DNA of 64,000 nucleotides from Steinernema hermaphroditum (taxonomy: Eukaryota > Nematoda > Chromadorea > Rhabditida > Steinernematidae): NCBI GenBank assembly GCA_030435675.1, contig CM059625.1, forward strand, positions 4,712,001 to 4,776,000. The letters are read 5' to 3'. Position 1 is the stretch's first letter. Every line of letters starts with the position of its first letter. Under the pieces are notes generated by a model. It was given only the letters and a program-made list of their open reading frames with translations, did no database searches and was not told the DNA's origin. A program made the position numbers and the translations under genes. This document shows, piece by piece, positions 33,479 to 43,599 of this stretch.

Positions 33479-33715
33479 CAAATGCCATGAACAGTCGACC
33501 GTGGGATGTCATGAGATCAGAAATCAATTCATCTCGCCAAATGACCTTTGATAGCCATTTTTATAGAGTTTTTACACCGAACATTACACATCTTGGCTGC
33601 CGCCAGTAGACGTGACTTCTTCCTTATATCATAGCTCAAGCATAATTTATCAATCTCCGTCTTTAATTATAGCGTGAGACAATAGTTTCTTTGTTTTTTT
33701 TTCTTTTGTACATGG

Positions 33716-36625
33716 TCAGCACGGCTGCTGCTTTTGCTCCGGATACACGGTGATATCGACGTTTTTGTACTTTTGGGACTTTTCTCGCCCAATCATTTCG
33801 AGATCATATCGCATCTCCATTTTAACGTTGGAGAACTCGAACAGGATGAGGAAGTGGAAGAGGGAGTTATAGCCGACGAGCACGTACTCCACCAGAGTGA
33901 ACGTGATGTACGCTAAAAGTTGGGGTAGCATCGGGGTGCCAAGTCTGTGAACTTACCATCTCCAACACACCAGAAGGTGTAGAGACCATAGGACACTCCC
34001 GTCGAGACGGAGAGAGCGATTCCGGTGATGAGGAGGAATCGCTTCAACAGCCACGTTCGGTTGTGCTAAATGGAAAAACTTATCATCACAGAGGTGAATC
34101 CTATAATTGGATTTTGCATCGTTAGCTACGGTCAATATACAGTGGCGAGCATAGAAATAGCCGCACCCCCCATATAAAGTTTCAACTGCCGATTTACCCC
34201 AAATTTTCAAATATAGGCTCTAAACCAAGGGTACTAGCAGATGTAGAATTTATCAAGCAATAAGGTGGTGTTGTTTATTTTCCGTCCAGGACCCAGTGCG
34301 CCGCCAGGAAATGTAATACATTCGGCTGACTCAGATTTGGCGCGGTCACAGAAATAGCCGCACCCGGAGTTCCACTACTTTCTACGTGTTTTTTGGCGAA
34401 TTTTTTGCGTTCTGTTGTTTTTTTCGTTATCCCACGTTACTTCCGCTGTCATTCTGACACTTAATTCATCTAAAGCATAGGAAGAGGTTAACATGTCACA
34501 CCCCAAAAGAGTCCCCATGCCGATATCCTGAAGAACGACGATAATTCCCGGGGAATAATCGCCGAGAAACTGAGAATCTCGGAATGGGTTGTGCGAAACA
34601 CTGTGAAGTCGTTGTACAACCACGGGGAAAACCTGGGAAATGCCGTAGGGAAGCGCAAGTCAAGAAAAAGAGCCATCTGTTTCGATAGAAAGATCGTCCG
34701 GATCTCGAAAGCAGACCGAAAAAAGTCGTTTTTCTGCTGAGGTATCCAATTTCGGTCGGGTTTTTTGGGATGTGCGTGAGCGCGCGGGCTGTTCTACAAC
34801 ATTTAAATGAAATAGAAGTGACGGGATGCGTTGCTATCAAAAAACCATACGTATCCAGAACAAATCGACAAGCCCACATGGCCTTTACCAAGCAGCACGT
34901 CGACCCGCAGGCAAGGCCAAATCACTGTTTTGACGGTCGCATTCAATTTCCGCCGTCTAGTGTGGGTCATAATAACGTACATCCGACGGTTCCTAGGAGA
35001 TGAATTCGATCCGCAACATACGAAGGCCACAATCAAGCATGCTAGTGCTTCTATAAGAGTGGGAGTTGGCATCCGGTGGTCCGGGATCCATCCGGTTTTT
35101 CACATTGAAGGCGTTCTTGACGGTGAGAAGTTCGTGGATGACGTGGAAAGCGTATTTTAACCACGCACATCCCAAAAAACCCGACCGAAATTGGATACCT
35201 CAGCAGAAAAATGACTTTTTTCGGTCTGCTTTCGAGATCCGGACGATCTTCCTATCGAAACAGATGGCCCTTTTTCGTGCCTTGCGCTTCCCTACGGCAT
35301 TTCCCAGGTTTTCCTCGCACTTCTGCAACGTCTTGAAAGTGTTTCACATAACCCATTTCGAGATTCTCAGTTTCTCGGCGGTTATTCCCCGGAAAATATC
35401 CTCATTCTTCAGGATATCGTCATAGGTACTCTTTTGGGGCGTGGCATATTAACTTATTCCTATGCTCTAGATGAATTAAGTGCCCGAATGACAGCAGGAG
35501 TAACGTGATATAACGAATAAAACAACAGAACGCAAAAAATTCGCCAAAAAACCCGTAGAAAGTAGTGGAACTCCGGGTGCGGCTATTTCTGTGACCGCGC
35601 CAAATCTGAGTCAGCCGAATGTATTACATTTCCTGGCGGCGCACTGGGTCCTGGACGGAAAATAAACAACACCACCTTATTGCTTGATAAATTCTACATC
35701 TGGCAGTACCCTTGGTTTAGAGCCTATATTTGAAAATTTAGGGTAAATCGGCAGTTGAAACTTTATGTGGGAGGTGCGGCTATTTCTATGCTCGCCACTG
35801 TAGCATGAGCTAATTGGTTCATAATTGGATAATTAAACAATACCCCGTCCATAACTAGAATAGATAGGTGCCCCCTAAAAATAGCATCCCAAGCAATCAC
35901 ACTTACCATAGGGCTCAATTCCCTGGCTCCTGAGAAATCCTGTAGAATTACAGTGAACAACATATTGAAGTTGAATGCTACAATCCACACAGTGTACGAC
36001 AAGGCGTGCAATTCTAAAAGCGACAAATAATGCTGAGAAAGATACACACGCGTTTACCAAATACTTTTTCCATGTCGAACACTGTGACGGCTATGAGGCC
36101 GAGCGGCTCGATGTACATGGTCTTCATGTACCACCAAAGTACACCCTGGAACCAGCCTTCGCTGGACACCTCGGGCTTTAACGAAATGAACATCTTTTTG
36201 TACAGCTATCAATGTAAATTCTCATGAGTGGATAGAATGCGTGCAGATGGGCTTACATAGGGGTAAAATATCCTGGGAGGCATATGAAGAAACATAACAA
36301 AGAGCCAAAAGTATTTCTGGGGGTCCCATACGCCTATCGAGTAGCTGACTGGCGGGAAAGCTCTGCAAAGTCATGCTTCAGGGAATGAAAATAGTAAAGA
36401 GACTTACATAATGACGTCAGGACATGAGGAGGTTGTAAAATTGCGGACACGATCCGACTGGAACATGTACGTGTAGGCGATACATGTATAGCAGCCTAAT
36501 CCTGGCAGTAGCGAACCAAAATAAGCTAATAACCGTAAGCTGAACGCTTTGTCGTAGAGGGGCAAGTCGAACTGCACCGACTTGAGAGTTGCAAACGACT
36601 GTCTCTCGTATTTTACGCCATCCAT
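33716..36625 (-). CDS. PGAP2: PGAP2/FRAG1/DRAM-family multi-pass membrane protein
   Basis: Six minus-strand exons (36625-36408, 36362-36257, 36205-36058, 36013-35907, 34065-33957, 33912-33716) join in frame to 294 aa. Family signatures include a first membrane helix followed by a luminal loop with C-P-D-V, then VSYSIGVWDPQKYFWLF and MFLHMPPRIF, a central LHALSYTVWIVAF helix and the C-terminal LVEYVLVGYNSLFHF block. PGAP2 acts in the Golgi or ER on lipid remodelling of GPI-anchored proteins. Several hydrophobic spans fit that topology. The ATG at 36625 lies 13 nt inside an exon that starts after a 3' splice site (ccttttcag-like, near 36639), so a non-coding first exon lies upstream. Intron 4 is 1.84 kb because it contains the foldback Tc1 element; the other introns are about 43-52 nt. 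A DRAM/TMEM150 relative is the alternative. Confidence 0.85.
34140..34778 (+). repeat. Left arm of the foldback element, with internal direct repeat
   Basis: The outer copy of the motif agaaatagccgcaccc lies at 34153-34168 and a second copy in the same orientation at 34350-34365. This is an outer and inner direct repeat within one terminal repeat, the IR/DR plan known from some Tc1-like elements. The inner half of the arm (about 34540 onward) carries transposase N-terminal coding sequence interrupted by frame changes. Confidence 0.85.
34779..35160 (+). pseudogene. Tc1 transposase middle fragment in the foldback centre
   Basis: The centre continues the left-arm coding sequence with HLNEIEVTGCVAIKKPYVSR in one frame. 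It changes frame at about 34950-35000 and continues with EFDPQHTKATIKHASASIR and WSGIHPVFHIEG, which are Tc1 transposase catalytic-domain motifs. The frame stops at 35158-35160, exactly where the inverted arm begins. The last catalytic acidic motif and the whole C-terminus are therefore missing, and the element cannot encode an active enzyme. Confidence 0.85.
35162..35800 (-). repeat. Right arm of the foldback element (inverted copy)
   Basis: This is the reverse complement of the left arm, with scattered substitutions. The inner direct-repeat copy is at 35575-35590 and the outer copy at about 35773-35787. On the minus strand it contains the same transposase N-terminal stretch as the left arm, with a stop replacing the Val-Arg of the left copy. 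Confidence 0.85.
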
Positions 36626-37726
36626 ATCATGCGCAATTCTGAAAGGAGTGCATTGAGAGCCCCTCGAAGGTGGTTTTTGCAGCGACGCGATGCTTTTTTT
36701 GTGGATGCGCCTGAAGGACAATGACACGGCAAGTGACACGTTAATTCCGCTAATCGCACAGACAGCGCCGACGGGTCCCCACCTCCGACTTCCATTGTCG
36801 TCTAATTGGCAACAAGTGGTCTCTTGATCACGCAATGAGCTCGCTCACGCGGCCGACGCTTGGAAGTGCGAGGCGACAAGCCGCTACCGACCCCAAACCG
36901 GCGTGACTTCGAGGTCTGCAAACCTGTTTCCCACTTACATATTACGGGCATTACGTCGTCTCATCAGCGAAAAATATTCATTACATTAGCTGCGAAAGCT
37001 GCTGCACGCCACGCCATTGTCCGGTGCCGGCGTATTTCAAACACTCAGCCACCAGATGCCCACCTGCCGATGTCTGATTGCCTTCCGGGTGGTCCGGTGA
37101 TCGGTGAACCCCACCACGAAATCGCGCCACGCCTACAGTTCGCCGGACCCAACTTTGTTTTACAGGTGATGTGCACATAGATGATATAAAGGAAAAGAAA
37201 CGAGGCAAAGGGACAAACTACAACGTCGTAGGGGGATCGCCGTCGGCATGGGTCACTTCGAGAAATCGAGCGGATGACCCGCCAGCGAAAGTGTGAAGAA
37301 AGGGAGAACAGATGGAATCGCCTTCGGGATTACAGCACTCAAAAGAAGATGATATCATGGCGAGCGAAGAAGACCGTCGGAGACTGGCCGATTGAACCGC
37401 CGAAAACGACAGAGACGAGTTCGAGCGGCGTATCGGTCATCGGACGGTGTTGCTTGACGAACTAACATTGTTGATGATGACATAAAAGGGGATTCCTGAA
37501 GGTTCTTCAGCGCTAACCGCTTGCCCTCTTTATTATATCTCAATTTCGCGAATTGTGATCGGACGAGCGGTCAAAATGTAATTGCTCATTATGGGGAGAG
37601 AAGCCCAAAAAGAGAGACAGAATTCACGGTGGTCAGCGGTCCATGACGTCACTGTATTCAGTGAATTCTACTTGTACCTCCATATAATTGTTCAGGAGAG
37701 TGTTTTTCATTGTTAATTTAAGTGAC

Positions 37727-38137
37727 ATGGTCGATGAGCATGTTTTGCGTCATCACAAAGATCTACCTGTCAAAGACAAAACATCGGACTTTTTAGAGGT
37801 GCCAGAAACCGGTGGTGTGATTCTCGTCAGATCCGGTAATGCTGTGAAAGTTCAAATGAGAAGTATTACAGATGATATAAAAAGTATAAGATTGTGTGTT
37901 TACCATTCACAGTTTCTAGAAGTATCGGGAGGAAATACCCGTCTATTACTTAGAACACCGAAAGATTGCTTAAACTCCGGAAATCGATGCCTTGTAGTTG
38001 CGTATATAGAAAGGAGTAATATAGCATCAAAAATAAACGTGTGCAAAAAAGAGACCACATTTTCCCAAAGTTCACTTTACACAAATCATTCGTCGTGGTC
38101 ACGTTTGTTTTCCACTCAAGCATGGCGGTTGCACTGA
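37727..38137 (+). CDS. Uncertain 136-codon open frame, unknown
   Basis: An ATG-started frame of 136 codons has a mixed, protein-like composition and about five cysteines (CVYH, KDCLN, NRCLV, NVCKKE). I recognise no domain. The frame stays open upstream of the ATG, back to a possible 3' splice site (ttgttcag at 37687-37694), so it might be the last exon of a spliced gene. No upstream exon was found, and codon use is AT-rich like the surrounding non-coding DNA, so it may be chance. Confidence 0.22.
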   Translation: MVDEHVLRHHKDLPVKDKTSDFLEVPETGGVILVRSGNAVKVQMRSITDDIKSIRLCVYHSQFLEVSGGNTRLLLRTPKDCLNSGNRCLVVAYIERSNIASKINVCKKETTFSQSSLYTNHSSWSRLFSTQAWRLH

Positions 38138-40472
38138 GACTGTCAGAAGATAATGACTGGTAAGCAACCCAGAACTACTCTGGTCATAAAGTCCTTGTTG
38201 ACGTGAAGCAGGTTCACTCCACGACAATAGCAGTAAGTTCACAAGGGGAACGGACGCATGACCCTACCCGTCCATTACACTGACCTGTATGACTGATAAA
38301 TAGCTACAATACACAGTAAACGAACGCGAGCATCGGACATAGAACTAGTGACTGCACAAATAAGAGTACCAATGCTTCTTGAGATGTCGAAGAACGGGTT
38401 CTCCAGGTGAATCTAGGGAGAATCATGTAAGAAAGATTACAGCAATCAACGGCAATTCGGTGCAAAAGTCCAGTGAAGTCGTGATTCTCCAGTGATTACA
38501 ATTTAACCGATTCAGCAGCAGCTTCTTCACATCGTTGCAAAAGCGTTTCTGACGAGGTGCACGCTTTTTAAATGTCAATGGAAAATCCTACCGAAAGGAT
38601 TCAACCGTTCTTTATCGGAAGCAGTTTACAAGTCTTTTTCAAAAGAATAAATCACATAGCCACTCAGATATAGGACTTTATGAGATGTGGGGGTTCGTTT
38701 CGGGACAGACCAGCCAAGGAAGACATACAGGAATATCTTCTGCACTTCTAAATAGAAGCGAATTATCGACGCCCTTGAATAATGTCGGTGTACTGAACCA
38801 GAATCATTTTTATTTCTAAACAGTAGAAAAACAAAAGAAACGGAAAGGTCACCCATTCATTAATCAACACTTCTGGGATACTCCCCCACAGACGTCAAAT
38901 TTTCAATTACAGACCTGTCATTCTTTTTATGGATTGATTTCAATTCAGTCATTCACATCGATCTTTTTAGCTGCTTGTCTGTTTTTAGCCATGGAACACA
39001 GTGAGCAGAGCTCAGGTTTTCGGCACTCGTACATGAGCTGATGTTCTCCATAAGTTGAGAACCACTGTTCACTTTTTTAAATCTTTGGTGCCGTATCCTT
39101 TAAGTTTAAAATGCAGACTTCAATGGCAAACCTTTTATGTGTTACATAACCTCTTTCGTAAAAAGACAGCCACTGTACGACACTATTACAAATTATGGAG
39201 TGCGTAATGATGACCCTAGTGACATACTGTTTGCTAACATTCTTATCAGTCCGTTTTGGTAGGAGAGGTTATGACACTATTCACAAAATGCGTTCATTAT
39301 AAAGACTTGCCATTCGCGACACCACGAGTTCGCTACCACAGGTCGCCGGCACGTGATCCGAATTGATTATGTGGTCGGAGATGTCAGAAGTGTATCATTT
39401 TTTTAAATCGTCTGAACCGCTGTTGTGACTTGCTTTCTGTTTTTGCATGATCGCATTCTAGCGGGCTTTATAATCGCGTGATAAGATTTTACGGCGGGTC
39501 AGCCAATGGAGCCCAAAACAGGAATGTGCGCAACGGGACGATTTGCAGAATTCCAGATCCGCGATTTCACGCTCACAAAGCTTTCCGTTCTACCGCCCTG
39601 TTTACCTAAGGCTCAGCTTTGACCAGGTCCACTGATCAGTTCCTGTAACGGAAAAAGTGGTGCGATGTTCGATTTGGATCCGGCGGAACGGCTGCACTCC
39701 ACTTCTCACTTCCGTCTCCCACACGCACTTTGTGATGAAATGCACCACATCAAAAATCGTGTTTGTGTGAGCGCCGGCCATTGATGTTCTCCACCGAGCC
39801 CGGTCGTCTCCTTGTTCAGTCGGTTCTTGATCTACGTCCATCAGATTTCAGTGAAAACGTGCTTTTATCTGCATGCTGCTCGATCGATATTGAGTGTAGC
39901 CGTGTTCAGATAACAGTTCTCACCTTTGATTCGACTATTCTCTTTGTGGGAGTCGTGTATTCCGATTTGCTGGTGGGTTTTTTCACGCAGCATTTAAGGA
40001 TCTTTTCGTGAGGAAAACACCATTCAGGTTTCTTTGTAATCTTCGCTAATCAAAATCGTTTCTATTCCATAATGATTGATTACTGATTCCGGTGGAAATC
40101 ACTCATTTCGTTTATAATCACGTTGTGCAATCAGTCCTCAACAAAAATTATGAGCGCCCTGTTCATAAATGATCAGGCTATACGACGACGGTCGATCATT
40201 ATGGATGTCTTTTTTATTTTGAACTTCCTTTGTTGTGCTATGTCAGGATCAAACAGAGGTTCCGAAAAACCCGTGACATATTTATACCCGGCATGACCGC
40301 AGGTACGTCTTTGATCGCTTGTGATCGTGACTATGTACTTTTCTTAAACGACCAGAGTGATTTTTAGTTATTGTATGTACTGTATGGCATTCATCGCGTT
40401 CCTCATCTGGTAATATACGAACCAGCAAGCGAATCCTATACTTACACTTATGTTCATGTCTGCTATTCCTTT

Positions 40473-40952
40473 CTAAGTTTCACTTAAAAGATATGTTTTC
40501 GATAGGCGATGCTTTCCTGTGTCACCGAAAATGCTTGGCAGCATATATTTTGCGCTATGAACACGTATTTTTATGAACGCTACGCATGGCGAACGTCCGA
40601 TTTTTCGAAGTGTCGGTCTCAGCGCGCGTTGATTGCCAATGGGCACCGTGGTCACGTGCTGAGTAACGCGTCGTCGATCGTCGGATGCTCGTTCGTTGGT
40701 CGGTTTGTCGCGGTGGCTGTCGCACGCGGTGGCGAGCGACGTCGCGTCGTTGGGCAGCCAGCTGATGCGGTAGTCGCTGAATAAGTCGACCTCTTCTGTC
40801 TCATTCGCCGCGTTCGTTTCGTCACCGAAGACGAGCTGTAACGCCAACGGAGGCCAGTCATCTCGAACGGTATGAGGTGACTGCGATTGTAACCGTTTCC
40901 GATGCATCACCTCATTTTGGTCCTCACTAGTCCGCCAGAACTGACCGTTCAC
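40473..40952 (-). CDS. Uncertain 159-codon open frame, unknown
   Basis: The minus-strand frame starts with ATG at 40952 and has a credible acidic/hydrophilic composition (VRDDWPPLALQLVFGDE, EEVDLFSDYRISWLPNDA). It has no known domain and no signal peptide. The central 250 bp is CG-rich and open on both strands, which weakens the case. It would be divergent from Rab7, with starts about 460 bp apart. Confidence 0.22.
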   Translation of the reverse strand: MNGQFWRTSEDQNEVMHRKRLQSQSPHTVRDDWPPLALQLVFGDETNAANETEEVDLFSDYRISWLPNDATSLATACDSHRDKPTNERASDDRRRVTQHVTTVPIGNQRALRPTLRKIGRSPCVAFIKIRVHSAKYMLPSIFGDTGKHRLSKTYLLSET

Positions 40953-41416
40953 ACACTAAGCGTCGCTCTGTTTTCACCATTTCGATCTGTTGAGGCCGCT
41001 ATTCGTTTACTAAAAATCCATACCATATGTGTGTGTTGGCTAGATGGTTGCGTTCAGTCCGCGCGAAGTGTACCTCTCTCACCCAGTGCAGCGGAACTGA
41101 TCGCCGCGAGACACTACGCCGGCGATTCACAAAGGCGAATGGATAATAGATAAAAATGGGAGTAGGAGAAGAAGCGATAGAGACTGTCGAAGCATCGCGG
41201 CGGGTGAATCGATACTTTGGCTAGTAGGCGAAACATCGAATTCCCGTCATTGTTGTTGTGAAATCGGCCCCCCGTTCGATTACTTGCTTGGCCCTCGCCT
41301 CTCTTTATTTCGCGCTCTTTGCTCGGGCGCCTTTCACTTTTTGCGCCTGTTATCGCGGCGCTACGTGAAAATTCGGTCTATCTATGCGAACTGTACAATT
41401 CCAGTTATATCACAGG

Positions 41417-42220
41417 ATGGCGAACAGAAAGAAGGCCTTGCTGAAAGTGATCATCCTTGGCGATTCCGGTGTCGGAAAAACGTCGCTGATGAACCAGTAT
41501 GTGAACAAACGCTTTAGTAGCCAGTACAAAGCCACCATCGGTGCCGACTTCCTGACAAAAGATGTCATGATTGGCGATCGTCTTGTCACTATGCAGGTTG
41601 ATTCATTCGCTTGGTTACAGTGACAGTGAACTGCTTGATTTTCTAGATCTGGGACACTGCCGGCCAAGAGCGTTTCCAGTCGCTTGGCGTTGCCTTCTAC
41701 AGAGGTGCTGATTGCTGCGTTCTGACTTATGATGTGACCAACTCGAACTCTTTCAAGTCTCTTGACGCTTGGAGAGACGAGTTTTTGATTCAGGCCAGGT
41801 ACCGTCGACGTTTGTCCATCGTCCTTCGCTAATTTAGAAACTTTACAGTCCTCGCGATCCCGAGAACTTCCCGTTTGTGCTTCTGGGAAACAAGATCGAC
41901 GCCGAGGCGAACCGTGCCGTAAGCACCAAGAGGGCGCAGGCGTGGTGTCAACAAAAGCACAACATTCCCTATCATGAGGTAAATAACTACTTCTTGGATT
42001 TTAGTTGTTCGCGTCGACAATAAGCGAAGTACCACGATATGACTTCCTTTTTAAGGTGTCTGCAAAAGAAGGAATCAACGTGGAAGAAGCGTTCCAGGTG
42101 ATCGCCCGTGACGCCCTGCAGCGCGAGTCGCAAGAAGCGCAGGATTTCCCCGAGTTCCCCGACCAGATCACCCTCGCTCCTCGGCCGAACAATCAGAACA
42201 ATTCGGGTTGCAATTGCTAA
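41417..42220 (+). CDS. rab-7: Rab7 small GTPase
   Basis: Four exons (41417-41596, 41647-41798, 41849-41978, 42056-42220) join in frame to 208 aa, the family length. All G boxes are present: GDSGVGKT (15-22), the effector threonine in TIGADF (40-45), WDTAGQE (62-68), GNKID (about 125) and SAKEG (about 155). The protein ends Cys-Asn-Cys, a double-cysteine geranylgeranylation signal. Rab7 controls late endosome-to-lysosome traffic and fusion. Introns are 50, 50 and 77 nt. The start matches the canonical Rab7 N-terminus ([16 protein letters not shown]). Confidence 0.97.
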
Positions 42221-43350
42221 TTCGGGAACATCGCGCGTCCCGTCGCATTCGTCTTCACATGGGTGCCTACTAAAACGTTACCGGCGTCCTCTGTCCCCTC
42301 ACAAAAAAGAAGTTGTTTTTACCATCATTCATTTCGCCATGTGTATTCGTTTTGTTTTTGACTTCATGTATGTATTGTAATATAAGTTGTAGCAAGTCAA
42401 ACACGCTCTCGCATTAGTTCTTCTTCGTCTTCTTGACGGTCCGCGGTGTGATGGTCGCCGCTTAGCGTCCAGATAGGTTTTTGTCGGCTGATCGCTTTCC
42501 GAGTGACCGCCGATTGGCTATGCATGAACGGGCGCGGAAGTAGAGACCGCCGATTGGGGGCTGACTGTTGTTTAGACGGTCACTGAGAAGGTAATCGGAG
42601 TCTGTTGTTTGCCTCAGGAAGGAAGATGACGAAATCAGTGCGTCGCATCGCTTTCTCCGGTTGCTGTGCTCGGAAATTCTCGTCACGTCTTCACCACGAT
42701 CAATACCCACGCAACAAATAGGACGTGCGCTCATTTAGAGAGTCAAAACTACGTGCTCTGCTTGCGCTTTCGATCCACGCATAAAATTTCATTCAGTGCC
42801 GCGCGCGCTAATTCTTCGCACTTTCTTTGCATTCTCAATGTAACGAGCCATGCGACCGCCTTCTTTCTTCAAGTCATAGCATGCATAATTATAACGCGTA
42901 TTCCACAAATCGGTTCTGCCCTGAATGCAACGTACGAGAGCGACTGACAGTGTCATGGTTTGCTGCTTCGCGACGGTCAGCGCTTTGCCGGAGGCCACAA
43001 CTTCAGCTGTTTTCGGCGCCAGGGGGTCATCAGTAAACAAGTTCCGCGCTCAACGTAATCCGCCTAGCGCCTTGAGTATTCTTTGTTTATTTAGCAGAGG
43101 GGTCGGGTTGAGGTCAGCTCGGAGCCAGTTAGTTCGATGGCTCTTCGAGCGAAACAGACGTCTCGACGGCGTCTCGTAGGCGGACGGCTTCGCCAGCGTC
43201 AGAAGAGACTGTTCGACACTTTTGTTCGGGTCGTGTGTTCGTGAGGCCAGCTCGCCGCAGGCGGATCGTGTTTATCTTGCATTGTAGTACCTCGTCTGCG
43301 ATCACGGAGATGTTGGTTTTACGTTCTGTCACTTCGAAACGTCTCCGCTG
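42221..43350. other. Intergenic, Rab7 to membrane exon
   Basis: This holds the Rab7 3' untranslated sequence and a CG-richer stretch (42.4-43.3 kb), with short frames on both strands and no domains. It is probably the promoter of the next exon. No exact AATAAA was found after Rab7. Confidence 0.45.
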
Positions 43351-43599
43351 ATGGCTAACTTCTCTCAATTTAAAGGTGCTCTGAAGCGGTTCCAAACAAG
43401 CCGCCTCTTCTATTCACTTTCAACAATGGGCCGTATTACTTCCGAAAAGGAACCCCTTTTTGTGATACGACGTGCTGCTGGTCGGCACACGATTCGCCAA
43501 TATCTCTATGGTGCCTTGACGCTGATCGTCGTCTACCTCACATTCCGATGGATCATGAACCCTCAATCCAGAAGAACGTTCATCGATCCTCAGAGAAGG
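43351..43599 (+). CDS. Partial gene: N-terminal exon of a single-pass membrane protein
   Basis: The frame from ATG 43351 (or ATG 43426) runs to a good splice donor (AAGG/gtgagt, exon end 43599). A basic N-terminus (FVIRRAAGRHTIRQY) is followed by one hydrophobic span (LYGALTLIVVYLTF) and then RWIMNPQSRRTFIDPQRR. This is a type II membrane layout as in many Golgi enzymes. I cannot find a convincing continuation. An exon-like segment at about 44145-44261 has splice sites but the wrong phase. One from 45465 (after gaaacag) is in phase but only weakly protein-like. The gene may be incomplete or have a long intron. Confidence 0.45.

Larger units (their letters stand above)
34140..35800. mobile_element. 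Foldback Tc1-family element with two 639-bp inverted arms
   Basis: The element begins CAGTGGCGAGCATAG at 34140 and ends with its reverse complement at 35800, flanked by TA on both sides (34138-34139 and 35801-35802). CAGTG termini and a TA target duplication are diagnostic of Tc1/mariner. The inverted repeats run 34140-34778 and 35162-35800, 639 bp each and visibly over 90% identical, around a 383-bp centre. Each arm includes not just a terminal repeat but also the start of a transposase gene (helix-turn-helix-like RISEWVVRNTVKSLYNHG in the left arm). The right arm is therefore an inverted duplicate of the left end that has replaced the native 3' end. It sits in intron 4 of the PGAP2-like gene. 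Confidence 0.92.
36640..41416. other. Gene-poor interval, PGAP2-like gene to Rab7
   Basis: There is no gene with recognised domains. 36640-37250 is probably the promoter and non-coding first exon of the PGAP2-like gene. Two long frames (37727-38137 plus; 40473-40952 minus) are listed separately as uncertain. 38.2-40.4 kb is AT-rich with nothing identifiable. 40.6-41.4 kb is CG-richer and should contain the Rab7 promoter; a 3' splice-like cacag precedes the Rab7 ATG. Confidence 0.5.

Noticed and set aside
34496..34891. 131-codon minus-strand frame in the foldback element
   Set aside because: It is an antisense shadow of the transposase coding sequence carried by the left arm.
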